Assembly: GCA_017860085.1 (NCBI GenBank)
Contig: JAFNAJ010000032.1
Coordinates: 1 to 12,744, forward strand
Origin: Acidobacteriota bacterium
GTDB taxonomy: Bacteria; Acidobacteriota; Vicinamibacteria; Vicinamibacterales; JAFNAJ01
Reading direction: 5' to 3'
DNA length: 12,744 nt
The notes below the pieces were generated by a model. It worked only from the letters and a program-made list of their open reading frames with translations, was not told the DNA's origin and did no database searches. This document shows positions 12,251 to 12,744 of the stretch, piece by piece. Made by a program: the position numbers and the translations under genes. How positions within the stretch are numbered: the first letter of the stretch is position 1; every line of letters begins with the position of its first letter.

Positions 12251-12744
12251 ATGCAGACGAAACCACAGGTCGACGTCGACGCCTTGCGCGACAAGCTGCG
12301 GTCGCTGGGATATCTCGACGCCGGCGTCGACCGGTTCGTGCTCGCGGGCGCTCGCAGTGGCCGCAGCGTCTCGGCCATCGCCTGGCAGTCGAGCATCCGT
12401 ATCGGGCTCCTCGCCGGCCTCCTCCTGGGCGTGTCGGGGACCCTCGCAGCGCTCCGCGTGCCAGGCCTGATCGGACGAGTGCAGGACGCCCTCCTCGTGG
12501 GCATCATCCTCGCCTCGCTGCTCGGAATTGCGGTGGCGGCGCTGTCGTTCCTCACCATTCGCCTGGCGGCCAGGTTCGTTCGCCCCAGCGGTGGAGGTGA
12601 ACGTGTGAGCAGACGCAGGCGCCTCGTGCCGGCGATCGCCGGCCTGATAGTGGGTGCCGTGTTGCTGGGCTACCTGACGCTGTGGTGGCGAGCGCTCGAT
12701 CCGGTCACGGCCTGGCGGTCACCGACCCTGACGTGGCTCGCCCT
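12251..12744 (+). CDS. Multi-pass membrane protein, 3' end outside the window
   Basis: An open frame starts at ATG 12251, 7 nt after the polyprenyl synthase stop, and runs without a stop to the window end: 164 full codons. The first 45 residues are soluble and helical (DALRDKLRSLGYLDAGVDRFV). Hydrophobic segments lie at about 50-68, 80-104 and 125-146. A basic loop (SRRRRL, 120-125) lies between the second and third, so by the positive-inside rule it should be cytoplasmic. I do not recognise the family and give no function. The tight spacing suggests the same operon as the polyprenyl synthase, so a role with isoprenoid or membrane metabolism is possible but only a guess. The Shine-Dalgarno site is weak. 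Confidence 0.8.
   Translation, partial: MQTKPQVDVDALRDKLRSLGYLDAGVDRFVLAGARSGRSVSAIAWQSSIRIGLLAGLLLGVSGTLAALRVPGLIGRVQDALLVGIILASLLGIAVAALSFLTIRLAARFVRPSGGGERVSRRRRLVPAIAGLIVGAVLLGYLTLWWRALDPVTAWRSPTLTWLA

Noticed and set aside
1..12744. CRISPR array, insertion sequence or tandem repeats
   Set aside because: No regularly spaced repeats, transposase gene or terminal inverted repeats were seen.

Overview
The window is a gene-dense, GC-rich bacterial chromosome segment with 15 protein-coding genes or gene fragments and two tRNA genes. The mix suggests a free-living, respiring, non-model bacterium with a selenocysteine system: cytosolic hybrid histidine kinase, class I fumarase, exported Cu/Zn-type SOD, ErpA-type Fe-S carrier, tRNA-Sec. 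My best guess is Acidobacteriota (Vicinamibacteria-like). This rests on overall gene style, not on a marker gene; Myxococcota or related deep lineages remain possible.

Left part (1-2056): the C-terminal end of a helical, charged protein that resembles the tail of a large serine recombinase; tRNA-Ala(GGC) on the minus strand with its own sigma70-like promoter; a MobA/MocA-like nucleotidyltransferase (minus); a 62-aa double-knuckle zinc ribbon protein (plus) whose start codon overlaps the start codon of the nucleotidyltransferase; a small very acidic ORF; an intrinsic terminator; a cold-shock-domain protein; and, only 7 nt after it, tRNA-Sec (selC).

Middle part (2057-5668), iron and redox theme: a HAD phosphatase (minus) diverges from an exported SodC-like protein (plus). 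Converging on sodC is a minus-strand run of three genes: erpA, then a Fur regulator fused to a rubrerythrin-like di-iron domain, then a stand-alone ABC-fold protein in which every ATPase motif is degraded. Fe-S delivery, iron or peroxide sensing, peroxide or iron handling and superoxide removal therefore sit side by side.

Right part (5669-12744): an aldehyde dehydrogenase overlaps a PAS-PAS-HisKA-HATPase-REC hybrid kinase by ATGA. A class I fumarase (minus) converges on the kinase. The fumarase diverges from a methyltransferase with an N-terminal signal sequence across a nearly symmetric -10 element. The methyltransferase is followed at short spacing by a geranylgeranyl-type polyprenyl synthase and by a membrane protein cut off by the window edge.

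Several genes (zinc ribbon, HAD hydrolase, fumarase, methyltransferase) have a -10-like hexamer only 6-8 nt before the ATG and no properly spaced Shine-Dalgarno sequence, so leaderless transcripts are likely. Others (csp, sodC, erpA, aldehyde dehydrogenase, polyprenyl synthase) carry clear Shine-Dalgarno sites. No CRISPR array, insertion sequence or complete mobile element was seen.
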